Of a stretch of 35,750 bases of DNA, positions 27,414-35,723 are shown in pieces. This DNA is from an uncultured Acidobacteriia bacterium. GTDB taxonomy: Bacteria; Acidobacteriota; Terriglobia; Bryobacterales; Bryobacteraceae. The stretch covers positions 1 through 35,750 of the forward strand of contig CAITMP010000405.1 in the NCBI GenBank assembly GCA_903893525.1, written 5' to 3'. A model generated the notes under the pieces. That model had not been told where the DNA came from and did no database searches. It worked only from the letters and a program-made list of their open reading frames with translations. How positions within the stretch are numbered: position 1 is the stretch's first letter; the number at the start of each line of letters is the position of its first letter. The position numbers were made by a program, and so were the translations under genes.

Positions 27414-28520
27414 CTATTGGCTGAGCAGCCAATCTAGGCGGAACCGCGCGCAGGTGATGCGCTCCACGGACGATTTGTCACCCCGCTCGTAGAGTACGGC
27501 GATACTCCCGTCCCGGAGCGGGATCACCGCAGAGTAGGCTCCCGGGCCGGAGTGCAGCGTCCGGGGCTGGCTCCACGTCCTGCCTTCGTCCCGGCTGTAC
27601 CGAATCGAGATATTCTCGCGCTTCTCCGAAGCGGCGTTGGTAAACAGCAACAGCTCCCGTCCCCCGTGCCGGTACCTCGCAAATCCCGCGTTGCATCCCG
27701 GATCGATCAGAGCCTCGTCATGCGCAGCGGCTTCAAAATGAACGCCGTCAGCCGATCTGGCAATAGTCCGCCGCCTGCCATTGCGCATGTTCTGCAACAA
27801 GCCCCCGCCGGACAGTTCGATGACTTTGCTCTCGTCCGTATCCGGCGCAATGGCGGGCGAGACGAGCCAGGACTGGCCTCCATCGTCGCTGTAAGCGTTC
27901 CGGGACGCAATCTTCCCGTGTTCGTCCCGCACCACCAGGGGCAGCAGATATCGGCCCTTTGCGGTCTGGAAGTGGGTCCCGGAAGTGGCGAAGATGGATT
28001 GCCAGGCCGGGTTCTTCAGCCGAGGTGTCAGATCGCTGGGAGCGGACCAGGTAACACCATCGTCATCGCTGTGGATCGCATGAACCTGCAGCGTATTCGG
28101 GGCTGGCGTCGCGAAACCAACGCCCGGAGGCCCGAATGCATGAAAACACCAGATCCGCCCGGTCTTGCGGTCCAGCAGCAAAGACGCATCGCCCACACCC
28201 CCCTCGCGGACGGCGCGCAGGGTCTGGATGGGCGACCAGGTCCGGCCCCTGTCGAGGCTGCGTCGGACCACCAGCGAGATCCGCGCCGGAAGGTCCCGCG
28301 GACCGTCATGCCGGGCGTCGGCAACAGCCAGCAGTGTCCCGCGCGCGGTTTCCAGAAGCGCCGGAATGCGATAGGTGTTGACCCCGCCTTCGCCCTGTGT
28401 AAAAAGATCGGTTTGTGTCAGGTCCGGAGCCCGGCCGAGAGCCAGAGCGGGAATCAGGAGGGCGGAACGTCGTGTGAAGCGGGAGGACACGGCTCGGGAG
28501 GAGATGGCTCGGGAGGACAT
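27414..28520 (-). CDS. Sialidase (exo-alpha-sialidase/BNR repeat)
   Basis: YRIPALLETARGTLLAVADAR plus Asp boxes SLDRGRTW, SDDDGVTW, SDDGGQSW, SRDEGRTW; start at ATG 28520 proposed (ORF open to 28664). Confidence 0.9.
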   Translation of the reverse strand: MSSRAISSRAVSSRFTRRSALLIPALALGRAPDLTQTDLFTQGEGGVNTYRIPALLETARGTLLAVADARHDGPRDLPARISLVVRRSLDRGRTWSPIQTLRAVREGGVGDASLLLDRKTGRIWCFHAFGPPGVGFATPAPNTLQVHAIHSDDDGVTWSAPSDLTPRLKNPAWQSIFATSGTHFQTAKGRYLLPLVVRDEHGKIASRNAYSDDGGQSWLVSPAIAPDTDESKVIELSGGGLLQNMRNGRRRTIARSADGVHFEAAAHDEALIDPGCNAGFARYRHGGRELLLFTNAASEKRENISIRYSRDEGRTWSQPRTLHSGPGAYSAVIPLRDGSIAVLYERGDKSSVERITCARFRLDWLLSQ

Positions 28521-28782
28521 TGCTGAGGTATACCTTAGCGCACCCAGGCCGCCGGCCCTTCCCCTACACCCCACCCGCCCACAAGGACGACCAGCCCAAA
28601 TCGCTCTTGCTTGACACGCACAACTGCGCCCCCCCCCCGCTTCGCCCGTCACAGGAATTTTCACATTTCCGCATTTTCCCCCAACCCCAACAAACCAATA
28701 GCAAAACTCTATATCTTACAACCGTAGTATCAGCCTCCGACGGTTCGTTTCCCACCCCCGCGCCAGCTACAATCACCGCGCG

Positions 28783-29589
28783 ATGGAAAACTTGACCCAT
28801 ACCCCAGAAAACCCAACAACCAAACCCCAGGCTTCCCGCAGCGCCGCCCAAATAGCCGCCTCCCGGGCCAACGGTGCCAAATCCAAAGGCCCCGTCACCG
28901 AGGAGGGAAAGGCCCGCGCGGCCAAAAACGCCTACCGCCACGGCCTCCTCGCCGACCTCACCGTCATGGAGACCGAGCGCACCGAAGCCTTCATGAAGCT
29001 CTCCTCCTACCTCCTCGAAACCTTCCAGCCCGCCGACGAGCACGAATGCAACCTCGTCGACACCATGATGATCGCCATCTGGCGCCGCACCCGCGCCCTC
29101 GGCATGGAAACCGCCGGCCTCTCCGCCATCATCCGCAAGGAACTCGCCCGGCCCGTCGCCCACCCCGGACCCGCTGTCCCCGGACTCGTCGTCGAAATCG
29201 GCACCCACACCCTCGCCTTCAACGCCCTCGTCAACAACCCCAACGAGCGCCACGTCCTCGACCTCCTCCACCGCTACGAGGTCCGCCACACCCGCGCCTA
29301 CGACCGAGCTCTCAAAAGCCTCCTCGCCTACCGCAAGGAAAACCAAACGAACCCAAGCGCCCTGGCGGAAATCGACCCCGAGCCCCCTGCCGAACCGTCC
29401 CCAGATCCGGCCCCCGATCCGGCCCGCGACCCGGCCCCAGACCCGGCCAGCCCCACCCAGGACCCCGAGCCCAAATCCGTACCGAACGAACCCAAGCCGC
29501 CAGCCGCCCCCACCGCCAAGCCGCAAAACAACCACCCGGCGCGCACCAGCTTCAAGAAAAATCTCCGGAAAAACAAGAGGCGCAAATGA
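28783..29589 (+). CDS. NGAKSKGP/RHGL-motif hypothetical protein with PDPA-rich linker and basic tail
   Basis: 268 aa; ASRANGAKSKGPVTEEGKARAAKNAYRHGLLADLTVMETE N-terminal motif, helical middle, (PDPA)n linker, KKNLRKNKRRK tail. Confidence 0.75.
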   Translation: MENLTHTPENPTTKPQASRSAAQIAASRANGAKSKGPVTEEGKARAAKNAYRHGLLADLTVMETERTEAFMKLSSYLLETFQPADEHECNLVDTMMIAIWRRTRALGMETAGLSAIIRKELARPVAHPGPAVPGLVVEIGTHTLAFNALVNNPNERHVLDLLHRYEVRHTRAYDRALKSLLAYRKENQTNPSALAEIDPEPPAEPSPDPAPDPARDPAPDPASPTQDPEPKSVPNEPKPPAAPTAKPQNNHPARTSFKKNLRKNKRRK

Positions 29590-30521
29590 CCAGTCACGCT
29601 CGATGGATTTTTATATCTTTATTTTTATCAATCACTTGGCACACCGCAGGAGAGCTGCGCCTACCCGTGGACTGCTACAACAACTCCATGCAAGGTTGGC
29701 TTGTTCCCCAAACACTCCGGACAACACCACCGCTCGCACACCCGGACCAGGTCCAGCCCGCCACCCCCGATGCCACCCAAAATGATTCCAAGCCCGCCCC
29801 CCCTTCCGATATCGTCGACTTCGCCCGCACGCGCCTGAACTTCCACCCCGACCCCACACAGGAATCCATGCTCCGAGCCAACCCGCACCGCGTCATCCTC
29901 AATTGCGGCCGCCAGTGGGGAAAATCCATCGTCTGCGCCGCCCTCGCCGTCCACCGCGCCTGGACCGTCCCCAACACGCTCGTCCTAATCGTCGGCCCCG
30001 CCCTGCGCCAGGGACGCGAATTCGTCGAAAAGTGCCAATCCATGCTCCGCAACATGGGCATCCGGCCCGTCGGCGCCTCCGGCCACCAGCATTCCATCGC
30101 CCTCAAAAACGGCTCCCGCATCATCGGAATCCCCGCCCGGGAAGCCACCATCCGGGGCTTCGCAGCCAACCTGATGTTCATTGACGAGGCCGCCTTCGTC
30201 CCCGACGACATCTACCACGCCCTCAACCCAATGCTCGGTGCCACCAACGGAGATCTCTGGCTCCTTTCCACCCCCAACGGCAAGCAGGGCTTCTTCCACG
30301 AAACCTGGGCCTACCACCAGGGATGGGTCAAATTCTTCTCCCCGTCCACCCAGTGCCCCCGTTTCTCCCCCCAATTCCTGGAGGAGGCCCGCAACACCAT
30401 CGGTGCCGCCAAGTTCGCAAGGGAATACCTCTGCGAATTCCAGGAGTCCGAGGACGCCCTCTTCAGCCAACTATGCATAGACCAAGCCATGGACGACACC
30501 ATACCAGCCCTCCCCCTCTAA
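29586..30521 (+). CDS. Phage terminase large-subunit-like ATPase without nuclease domain
   Basis: FHPDPTQESMLR (adenine/Q region), NCGRQWGKS (Walker A), LMFIDEAAFV (Walker B), LWLLSTPNG (coupling motif); ends shortly after REYLCEFQESEDALFS. ATG 29586 overlaps upstream TGA (ATGA). Confidence 0.85.
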   Translation: MTSHARWIFISLFLSITWHTAGELRLPVDCYNNSMQGWLVPQTLRTTPPLAHPDQVQPATPDATQNDSKPAPPSDIVDFARTRLNFHPDPTQESMLRANPHRVILNCGRQWGKSIVCAALAVHRAWTVPNTLVLIVGPALRQGREFVEKCQSMLRNMGIRPVGASGHQHSIALKNGSRIIGIPAREATIRGFAANLMFIDEAAFVPDDIYHALNPMLGATNGDLWLLSTPNGKQGFFHETWAYHQGWVKFFSPSTQCPRFSPQFLEEARNTIGAAKFAREYLCEFQESEDALFSQLCIDQAMDDTIPALPL

Positions 30522-30556
30522 CCTCCCAACTCCCAGAATCCCTTGCAACCACCCAA

Positions 30557-30607
30557 TGTGGGGCAGGCATTCTTGCCTGCAGCCGCCTTTCCAGGCGGCC
30601 ATAACCG
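30557..30607 (+). repeat. 51-bp double-hairpin (REP/BIME-like) dispersed repeat, copy 2
   Basis: tgtgggGCAGGCAttctTGCCTGCaGCCGCCTttccAGGCGGCcataaccg; identical over 51 bp to copy 3. Confidence 0.9.
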
Positions 30608-30636
30608 TATCTCCCAACCACCCCAAAAGGAACCAA

Positions 30637-31260
30637 ATGTACTACATAGGACTAGACCTGGGCCAACTCCGCGACCACACCGCAATCGCCGTAGTCAACA
30701 AAATCGAAGAGCGCCGCCCCTGGGGCGAAGTCAACTTCATCCGCCTCGAAGTCTGCCACGCCGAGCGAGTTCCCCTCGGCACGCCCTACCCCACCGTCGT
30801 CGACCGCGTCCGGCAAATCGTCCACACCCAACCACTGCGCGACAACTGCGTCCTCGCCGTCGACGCCACAGGAGTCGGAGCCCCCGTCGTCGACATGATG
30901 CGCAAGGCCAGCCTCGGCTGCCCGCTGTCCCCGGTCGTCATCACCAGCGGCGACAAGGCCAGCCAAACCGGAGATACCCACCACGTCCCCAAAGTGGATC
31001 TCTGGGCCGGCCTCTCCGTTATGCTGGAGCGCCACGAACTCCGCATCTCCACCAAATTCCGCTCGTCCGGTGCCCTCGCCCGCGAACTCGCGGCCCTCAG
31101 CGCCGCATCCGGTGCCGCCAAATCCGGCCACAAGGACGACCTCGCAATCGCCCTCGCACTCGCCGTCTGGAAAGCCCGCAAACACGGCTACGGAGTCACC
31201 GGAGGGGGCCACCGCACCGACTACTACGACCCCGTCCTAAAATTCCACTCCCGCCTCTAA
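30637..31260 (+). CDS. Stand-alone terminase-type RNase H-fold nuclease domain protein
   Basis: YYIGLDLGQLRDHTAIAVV, CVLAVDATGVGAPVVDMM, SGHKDDLAIALALAVWKAR match the acidic motifs of terminase large-subunit nuclease domains; AAAAGGA Shine-Dalgarno before ATG. Confidence 0.82.
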   Translation: MYYIGLDLGQLRDHTAIAVVNKIEERRPWGEVNFIRLEVCHAERVPLGTPYPTVVDRVRQIVHTQPLRDNCVLAVDATGVGAPVVDMMRKASLGCPLSPVVITSGDKASQTGDTHHVPKVDLWAGLSVMLERHELRISTKFRSSGALARELAALSAASGAAKSGHKDDLAIALALAVWKARKHGYGVTGGGHRTDYYDPVLKFHSRL

Positions 31261-31286
31261 CCCCGGCAGCCCTTGAAACTTCCCGT

Positions 31287-31337
31287 TGTGGGGCAGGCAT
31301 TCTTGCCTGCAGCCGCCTTTCCAGGCGGCCATAACCG
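31287..31337 (+). repeat. 51-bp double-hairpin (REP/BIME-like) dispersed repeat, copy 3
   Basis: Identical to copy 2 over 51 bp; starts 27 nt after the nuclease stop codon. Confidence 0.9.
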
Positions 31338-31382
31338 CCCATCCCAAGCACCCAACGAAACCCTATGCCCCAAACGTCCCAT

Positions 31383-33008
31383 CTACTTCGAACAACTGAA
31401 ATTCGCCGCGTCGTCCGTACTGCCGGACCCCTTGTATTTCGCCGTCATCGGCCAAACACACAACGGCCGGGTGCGCTCAACGCCGTTCTTCGGATCGTTG
31501 CCCTTGAATTTCGTGGCGATGATCGAATCGGGAGCGATCCCCTGCTCCACCCACGCCTCCAACGCAGCATCAATGTTCCGGGACCGGTCGGAGTTTGGCG
31601 TCCCAAGCTGGCCGAAATAGTTCGGACCGGCACCGCCGCCGCAATGCTGCATGCCCGGAACCATGTAGAGCTTGACAAACTCCGCAGCCTTGGCCGCACC
31701 CATCTTCGAAACCACGCTGTCGTAATAATGGATCGCGTTCACCGCCGGAATCGCGGCATCGGCCCAACCGTGGTACATCAGCAGCTTCCCGCCTCGCTTG
31801 GAAAACGCGGTCAAATCGGGGTCGGTCGAGTTCAGCACTTTCGCCAGCTTGTCGTCGGCGGCTTTCAGGTCGCGGTCCACGTCGAAGGTCTTGTAGTTCC
31901 AGTTGGGGTCGTTGTAAACCATGTTCTTGAAGAACTGGGTTCCAAACGCGACCATGGAGCTCTTTTCACGGGCCTCGCCCACCACCCACGGACCCCAGCC
32001 GCCGTTCTCAGCCTCGCCGCCGGGGGAAAGCGCCGGGAAAAGCTGTTTCCCCTTGCCGTCCACAAGCCCCGATTGCAGCGACTTGAACGCCGAAAGCTGG
32101 TGCGTCGTCAAGCACGCGTCGGAATCGGCACCCTTGCACAGCAGCACGGAGGGATCGAACTTACAGGCCATGGGATTTTCGATCACCCCGTCCTTCACCC
32201 CATCCTTGGCGTCGCATTGCTCCAGTGCCGCCGCTTGGATCGCGGGCAACTTCGAAGCCGGAATGTAGCTTTCGGCCTCCGCCAGCAGAGCCTTCATCCC
32301 GGCCCCGGCGGTCGAAAGCAGCCGGGTCCAGTAGTTGGCCGGGGCACCCGCAAGGATACCGTCGAAGTCCTCGGGATACCGCTGCGCCTCCATCAGCGCC
32401 TGCCGACCTCCATTGGAGCACGAATTGAAATACGACCGTTTGGGAGCCTCGCCATAAAAGCTGGCAATCAGAGCCTTGGCAACCACGGCGGTCTCATGGA
32501 TGCCCCGATAGCCGAAGTCCACAATCTTTTCCGGATGGTTCAACGCCCATTCGCCAGCCGTGGTGCCGCCCTCATGGCCCGTGTCGGTGGACGCTGTGGC
32601 ATAGTGGTGCTGGACCGCGTCGGCCAGACCGGCAAAGTTGATCGAACCGGCATACCCTCCGTTGCCAACGCCATGGAATTTCGAATTCCACTCCGACGCG
32701 GGCAGCCAGACCTCGAATTTGATCTCCGAATCGGAGCTGGGGGCAATCACCCCCGCAACGCGGCAAAACGAAGGCAGTCCGTTGATGGGACGGACGCCCC
32801 GCGATTGGAAAGGCGTTCCGGCGGCGCGCAACTCGGCCACGGAAATAGTGGTGTGCGGCAACTTGGACGAGGCGAGACTATCGCAAGGCACTGCGGCCAA
32901 ACTCACTCCAAAGGGAAGGGCAAGGAACAAGGCAAGAGCGTTTTTCAAGGTGGACCCCCAGACAAAGGGTATCGCAGTTCCCTGCCCGCCAACAATCCAA
33001 TTACGCAT
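31383..33008 (-). CDS. Tannase/feruloyl esterase family alpha/beta hydrolase, secreted
   Basis: FHGVGNGGYAGSINFAGLADAVQHHYATASTDTGHEGG; SYFNSCSNGGRQALMEAQRYPEDFDGILAGAPA nucleophile region; YMVPGMQHCGGG. Start at ATG 33008 proposed (ORF open to 33077). Confidence 0.9.
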   Translation of the reverse strand: MRNWIVGGQGTAIPFVWGSTLKNALALFLALPFGVSLAAVPCDSLASSKLPHTTISVAELRAAGTPFQSRGVRPINGLPSFCRVAGVIAPSSDSEIKFEVWLPASEWNSKFHGVGNGGYAGSINFAGLADAVQHHYATASTDTGHEGGTTAGEWALNHPEKIVDFGYRGIHETAVVAKALIASFYGEAPKRSYFNSCSNGGRQALMEAQRYPEDFDGILAGAPANYWTRLLSTAGAGMKALLAEAESYIPASKLPAIQAAALEQCDAKDGVKDGVIENPMACKFDPSVLLCKGADSDACLTTHQLSAFKSLQSGLVDGKGKQLFPALSPGGEAENGGWGPWVVGEAREKSSMVAFGTQFFKNMVYNDPNWNYKTFDVDRDLKAADDKLAKVLNSTDPDLTAFSKRGGKLLMYHGWADAAIPAVNAIHYYDSVVSKMGAAKAAEFVKLYMVPGMQHCGGGAGPNYFGQLGTPNSDRSRNIDAALEAWVEQGIAPDSIIATKFKGNDPKNGVERTRPLCVWPMTAKYKGSGSTDDAANFSCSK

Positions 33009-33075
33009 GGATTCCACCTGCCCTGCAAACGATCGTCCACCCGAGGAAATCTGGACTGATATACTGCGGTGCAGC

Positions 33076-33888
33076 ATGCGAATGCCCCAGTTGTCAAAAC
33101 CCCACCTTTTAATGGCCGCCGCCTGTCTTTTCGGCGCGGTCGTCCCCGCTTCCGCCCAGAAGGGGACCTATGATCCAGCAGCCGTCCCCAGAGGCAAGGA
33201 AGTCTTTGGTCCGGCCTGTGGTTTCTGCCACGGACTCACAGCCCGCGGCGGCGACGGCGGTCCCGACTTGGCCCGATCCCTGTTCGTCATGGGCGACGAC
33301 CACGGCAAACAGTTGGGCGAAATTATCAAGAACGGTCGCCCCAACAACGGCATGCCGGCATTCCCGGACATCACTCCGGCTCAAGTTTCCGATATGGCTT
33401 CGTTCCTGCATGAGCGCGTCGAAGCCGCCCGCAACCGCGAAAGCGCAACCCCGCCGAATATCATCGTCGGCGATGCCAAGGCTGGTCTCGCTTACTTCAA
33501 TGGTGCTGGAAAGTGCTCCGCCTGCCACTCGGCAACAGGCGATTTGCAAGGTATCGCAGCCAAGTACGAGCCCGTTGCCCTCCAGGACCGTTTCCTTTCC
33601 CCGCGCGCCGGTGGACGCGGCGGTCGCGGTGGTGGTCAGAACCGCACTGCCAAGACTGTTAAGGTTACGCCCGCAACCGGCCCGGCCGTTACCGGCACAC
33701 TGATGTCCGTTTCCGATTTCGCAGTCACCATGCGCGATTCCGAAGGCAACCGCCGCACTTTCACCCGCGATGGCGACGTGCCGAAAGTGGAAATCACCGA
33801 CCCGCTGCAAGCCCACTACGACCTGCTCCGACGCATCACCGACGCCGACATCCACAATCTGACCGCCTACTTGGTGACACTGAAATGA
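33076..33888 (+). CDS. Dihaem cytochrome c
   Basis: Signal peptide; two haem motifs CGFCH and CSACH; C-terminal TDADIHNLTAYLVTLK. Confidence 0.92.
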   Translation: MRMPQLSKPHLLMAAACLFGAVVPASAQKGTYDPAAVPRGKEVFGPACGFCHGLTARGGDGGPDLARSLFVMGDDHGKQLGEIIKNGRPNNGMPAFPDITPAQVSDMASFLHERVEAARNRESATPPNIIVGDAKAGLAYFNGAGKCSACHSATGDLQGIAAKYEPVALQDRFLSPRAGGRGGRGGGQNRTAKTVKVTPATGPAVTGTLMSVSDFAVTMRDSEGNRRTFTRDGDVPKVEITDPLQAHYDLLRRITDADIHNLTAYLVTLK

Positions 33889-35534
33889 AGATCCGCCACC
33901 TTATCCTCTCCATCGCCGCCTGTGGCGCTCTCATCGTGCCCGCCTTCGGGCAGTTGACCCAGGCGCAGATCCAGAAGCCGTCCCCCGATTCGTGGCCGAC
34001 CTATCACGGCGATTACTACGGTCGCCACTACAGCCCGCTCACCCAGATCAACCAGACGAACGTTAAGCATCTTTCCTTGGCGTGGGTGGCCCGCATGAGC
34101 GCCAACACTCTGGGCGCCATTGTCGGCGGCGAGGGTCCCGAGCCCAAGGCCGGTGCCCCGGCAGGCGGTGTTTCGGTAAAATCGATCCCCCTGATGGTCA
34201 ATGGTGTCCTGTATTTCTCCACGCCCGACCATGCTTGGGCCGTCGACGCCCGAACCGGCAAGGAAATCTGGCACTACTTCTGGAAGACCCAGGGCGGACT
34301 CCACATCGGCAACCGCGGCATGGGAATGTACGGCAACTGGCTGTACTTTGAAACGCCCGATGACTACATCATTTCCCTCGACGCCAAGACCGGCCGGGAG
34401 CGCTGGCACAAGAAAATCGCCGACGTCAAGGCCGAGTACTTCTCCACCATGGCACCTCTCGTAATCGGGAACCACGTGATCGTCGGCATGGGCGGCGACT
34501 TCCTCGACGTTCCAGGCTGGCTCGAATCGCGCGACCCCGAAACGGGCGAAATCCAGTGGAAGTGGTTCACCACCCCCCGTCCCGGCGAGCCCGGTGCCGA
34601 AACCTGGCCCGACGCCTTTTCGATGGAGCACGGCGGCGGCATGCCTTGGCAGCCCCCGACGTACGATCCCGAACTGAACCTGCTCTACGTTCCCACCGGC
34701 AACGCCAACCCGGTGTTCATCGGTGACAGCCGGAAGGGCGACAATCTGTATACCTCGTCGATCGTGGCCTTGAATCCCGATACGGGCAAGATGAAGTGGT
34801 ATTTCCAAGGCTCCCCCCACGACACCCACGACTGGGATGCCACCGAAGTGCCGATCCTGTTTGACGGCGTAATTCCAGGCGAGACCAAGACCCGCAAACT
34901 CCTCGCCCAGGCGCACCGCAACGGCATGTTCTTCCTGCTGGACCGCGAGACTGGTAAGAATCTCCTGTCGACGCAGTTCTCAGACGTGGCCAACTGGTCC
35001 CTTGGCTTCAAGCCGAACGGCCAGCCGATTCCGAATCCCATGAAGGAGCCCCAACGCGCAGGTGCCTTGGTGTCGCCAGGCTCCAACGGTGCCACCAACT
35101 GGCCCGCGCCGAGCTTCAGCCCCGATTCGGGCCTCTTCTACATGCATTCGAGCCGGAACTACGCCATGTTCTACCGCACCGACACACCGGGCGAAGCCAT
35201 CGCGGCCTACGGCGGATCTTCCGAACACCGCGTGGATGGCTTCGGCGGATCCTTGCAGGCGATTGACTACAAGACCGGCAAGACCAAGTGGATCCACGAT
35301 TATCCCGGCGGCGCAGGCGGCGCAGGTGGATTGCTGAGCACCGCCGGCAAGCTGCTTTTTGCGGGCGACGGCGCACAGAACATCGTGGCGCACGATCCGG
35401 CAACCGGCAAAATCTTGTGGCACGCCGGCCTGACGGCGGGCGTCAGCAATGCACCCGAAACATTCATGCTGGACGGCCACCAGTATCTCCTGGTAGGTGC
35501 CGGGGACAGCTTGTACGCCTTCTATTTGCAGTAG
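33885..35534 (+). CDS. PQQ-dependent dehydrogenase-type quinoprotein (beta-propeller)
   Basis: SWPTYHGDYYGRHYSPLTQINQTNVKHLSLAWV; repeated AxDAxTGxxxW units (AVDARTGKEIWHYFW, SLDAKTGRERWHKKI); DTHDWDATEVPILFDG; ATGA overlap with the cytochrome gene. Confidence 0.93.
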   Translation: MKIRHLILSIAACGALIVPAFGQLTQAQIQKPSPDSWPTYHGDYYGRHYSPLTQINQTNVKHLSLAWVARMSANTLGAIVGGEGPEPKAGAPAGGVSVKSIPLMVNGVLYFSTPDHAWAVDARTGKEIWHYFWKTQGGLHIGNRGMGMYGNWLYFETPDDYIISLDAKTGRERWHKKIADVKAEYFSTMAPLVIGNHVIVGMGGDFLDVPGWLESRDPETGEIQWKWFTTPRPGEPGAETWPDAFSMEHGGGMPWQPPTYDPELNLLYVPTGNANPVFIGDSRKGDNLYTSSIVALNPDTGKMKWYFQGSPHDTHDWDATEVPILFDGVIPGETKTRKLLAQAHRNGMFFLLDRETGKNLLSTQFSDVANWSLGFKPNGQPIPNPMKEPQRAGALVSPGSNGATNWPAPSFSPDSGLFYMHSSRNYAMFYRTDTPGEAIAAYGGSSEHRVDGFGGSLQAIDYKTGKTKWIHDYPGGAGGAGGLLSTAGKLLFAGDGAQNIVAHDPATGKILWHAGLTAGVSNAPETFMLDGHQYLLVGAGDSLYAFYLQ

Positions 35535-35723
35535 AATCGGGGTATGTCGGCGCCGGAGACGCCAGAAGAGACTGCCGCGATTGAGGCAGCGATGGCAGAC
35601 CCGTCTCCGGGAATTCCCCTCGAACTCATTCGTCGGACTCGTGCGTGAAACGGGTACTGCTGCAACCCTCCGCAACATTCTGCGGATACGGCGTCGTCGC
35701 GAAGCGTACCGGAACTAGCTGAA

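Noticed and set aside
26034-27437. 467-aa Arg/Pro-rich plus-strand ORF overlapping modC
   Set aside because: Out-of-frame translation of the C-rich modC sequence; low-complexity Arg/Pro content.
27193-27492. 99-aa ORF between modC and the sialidase
   Set aside because: No recognisable motif, overlaps the 3' end of the sialidase antisense; could be decayed sequence but cannot be supported as a gene.
31273-31620. 115-aa ORF starting MKLPVVGQAFLPAAAFPGGHNR
   Set aside because: The N-terminal peptide is translation of the double-hairpin repeat and the remainder is antisense to the tannase gene.
31365-33059. 564-aa plus-strand ORF opposite the tannase-family gene
   Set aside because: Antisense shadow ORF without domain signatures; begins near the repeat element.
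35544-35648. 34-aa ORF MSAPETPEETAAIEAAMADPSPGIPLELIRRTRA after the quinoprotein gene
   Set aside because: Too short to support alone; may be part of a frameshifted or non-coding spacer before the truncated RRQFM gene.
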